Shown here: piece after piece, positions 42,469 to 42,802 of the stretch
How the letters are laid out: each line of letters starts with the position of its first letter
How positions within the stretch are numbered: the first letter of the stretch is position 1
Source of the DNA: Sulfurimonadaceae bacterium
GTDB lineage: Bacteria > Campylobacterota > Campylobacteria > Campylobacterales > Sulfurimonadaceae
Length of the DNA stretch: 42,802 nt
Direction: 5' to 3'
Assembly: GCA_016744905.1 (NCBI GenBank)
Contig: JADGDM010000019.1
Coordinates: 1-42,802 of the forward strand
Translations under genes and position numbers: made by a program
Notes under the pieces: model-generated
Told to the model about the DNA's origin: nothing
Database searches by the model: none
What the model saw: the letters and a program-made list of their open reading frames with translations, nothing else

Positions 42469-42802
42469 TTAAATTTTCCATCCAAAGTGTGTAAAGAGTC
42501 TTAAAAATGTTTCATCAAAACCTGCTTGGATATGCAAGATCTTTTTTGTCAGTGGATGTTGAAATTGAACACTGTTTGCATGGAGTAAAAGTCTATGTGA
42601 ATCCAATTTCTCACGAAATGCTTTAGTATGTCTCAAATCACCATGGGTTGTATCACCCACAATGGGATGAAAGATATGTTTAAGATGTCGACGTAGTTGA
42701 TGTTTACGTCCGGTGTGTGGAGTGATTGAGAGAAGAGAGTAGCGCGCTGTGTCATAGCGACCAATTTGTAAGGGAAGTTCTACAGTGTCTAAGCGTTTAT
42801 AC
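42469..42802 (-). CDS. truC: RluA-family pseudouridine synthase, TruC-like (5' part beyond window)
   Basis: This is the C-terminal part of an RNA pseudouridine synthase. The frame is open to the window edge and reads TPHTGRKHQLRRHLKHIFHP then VGDTTHGDLRHTK, which closely resembles TruC, the enzyme for pseudouridine 65 in tRNA, as remembered from E. coli. Internal ATG/GTG codons near 42660 are not starts, because the conserved motif extends upstream of them. Confidence 0.82.
   Translation of the reverse strand, partial: YKRLDTVELPLQIGRYDTARYSLLSITPHTGRKHQLRRHLKHIFHPIVGDTTHGDLRHTKAFREKLDSHRLLLHANSVQFQHPLTKKILHIQAGFDETFLRLFTHFGWKI

Larger units (their letters stand above)
4756..42748. repeat. 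Dispersed highly iterated palindrome AGCGCGCT
   Basis: By hand count the octamer AGCGCGCT occurs 21 times in the window, at about 4756, 7579, 8494, 9585, 10270, 15802, 16264, 16298, 16534, 16810, 19302, 21438, 23901, 24329, 28502, 35616, 35882, 36066, 38626, 40206 and 42741, in genes on both strands and in all reading frames. The core GCGCGC occurs about 45 times. In AT-rich DNA less than one octamer would be expected. It is absent from 10277-15801 and from 28510-35615. Confidence 0.8.

Overview
The window looks like chromosomal DNA of a sulfur-oxidising-type Campylobacterota (epsilonproteobacterium), close to Sulfurimonas or a relative. The reasons are AT-rich coding with dense head-to-tail overlaps, CcoI/CcoS and c553-type respiration genes, Campylobacter-type HldD/HldE heptose genes, an ArsRS-like two-component system and frequent TTG starts. 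This is inferred from protein recognition only. No rRNA, tRNA, CRISPR array or insertion sequence was seen. No stretch longer than about 170 bases lacks a gene; the largest gap is the divergent promoter region 14112-14278.

Layout. (1) 1-7001: end of gmhB, a half-length asparaginase-like protein, the copper ATPase ccoI with ccoS, a small cytochrome c, then hldD-hldE and an outer-membrane barrel protein. (2) 7005-10839: a WaaF-like heptosyltransferase, a PAP2 phosphatase and a membrane-anchored glycosidase-like protein on the minus strand, then a divergent exported metallo-beta-lactamase-fold protein. (3) 10861-14111 (minus strand): a long-form PurC, a 52-residue cysteine-rich protein, and a two-gene exosortase/cargo pair. 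(4) 14279-19618: cysD-cysN-(DUF2061/APS-kinase-like fusion)-cysC-cysQ followed by a PAPS-type sulfotransferase. (5) 19635-23414: an MNT/HEPN toxin-antitoxin pair, then an ABM-domain protein, a class II aldolase and an LsrK-like FGGY kinase. (6) 23416-36679: a surface glycan block with two further GT9 heptosyltransferases, an LTA-synthase-like enzyme, GT2 and GT4 glycosyltransferases, an O-antigen polymerase/ligase, UDP-xylose synthase, an MsbA-type flippase and a HIT protein. (7) 36706-42802: an RGG-tailed DEAD-box helicase, an ArsRS-like two-component system with a Spy-like lipoprotein, a PAS-GGDEF diguanylate cyclase and the 3' part of a TruC-type pseudouridine synthase.

How the genes fit together. 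Most of the window builds or decorates lipopolysaccharide. GmhB/HldE/HldD make ADP-heptose, three GT9 enzymes can transfer it, other transferases extend the chain, and MsbA flips lipid A-core. The sulfate-activation operon makes PAPS, there is no PAPS reductase in this window, and a sulfotransferase sits just downstream. Together with CysQ, which removes the PAP by-product, this suggests PAPS serves sulfonation of a surface glycan rather than cysteine synthesis.

The most unusual items are the compact XrtH-like exosortase with one adjacent cargo protein, the sulfonation module with its membrane-anchored APS-kinase-like fusion, the LsrK-like kinase/class II aldolase/ABM trio, a glycosyltransferase whose conserved N-terminus lacks a normal start codon, and a highly iterated palindrome (AGCGCGCT) that is missing from two blocks likely to be acquired DNA.
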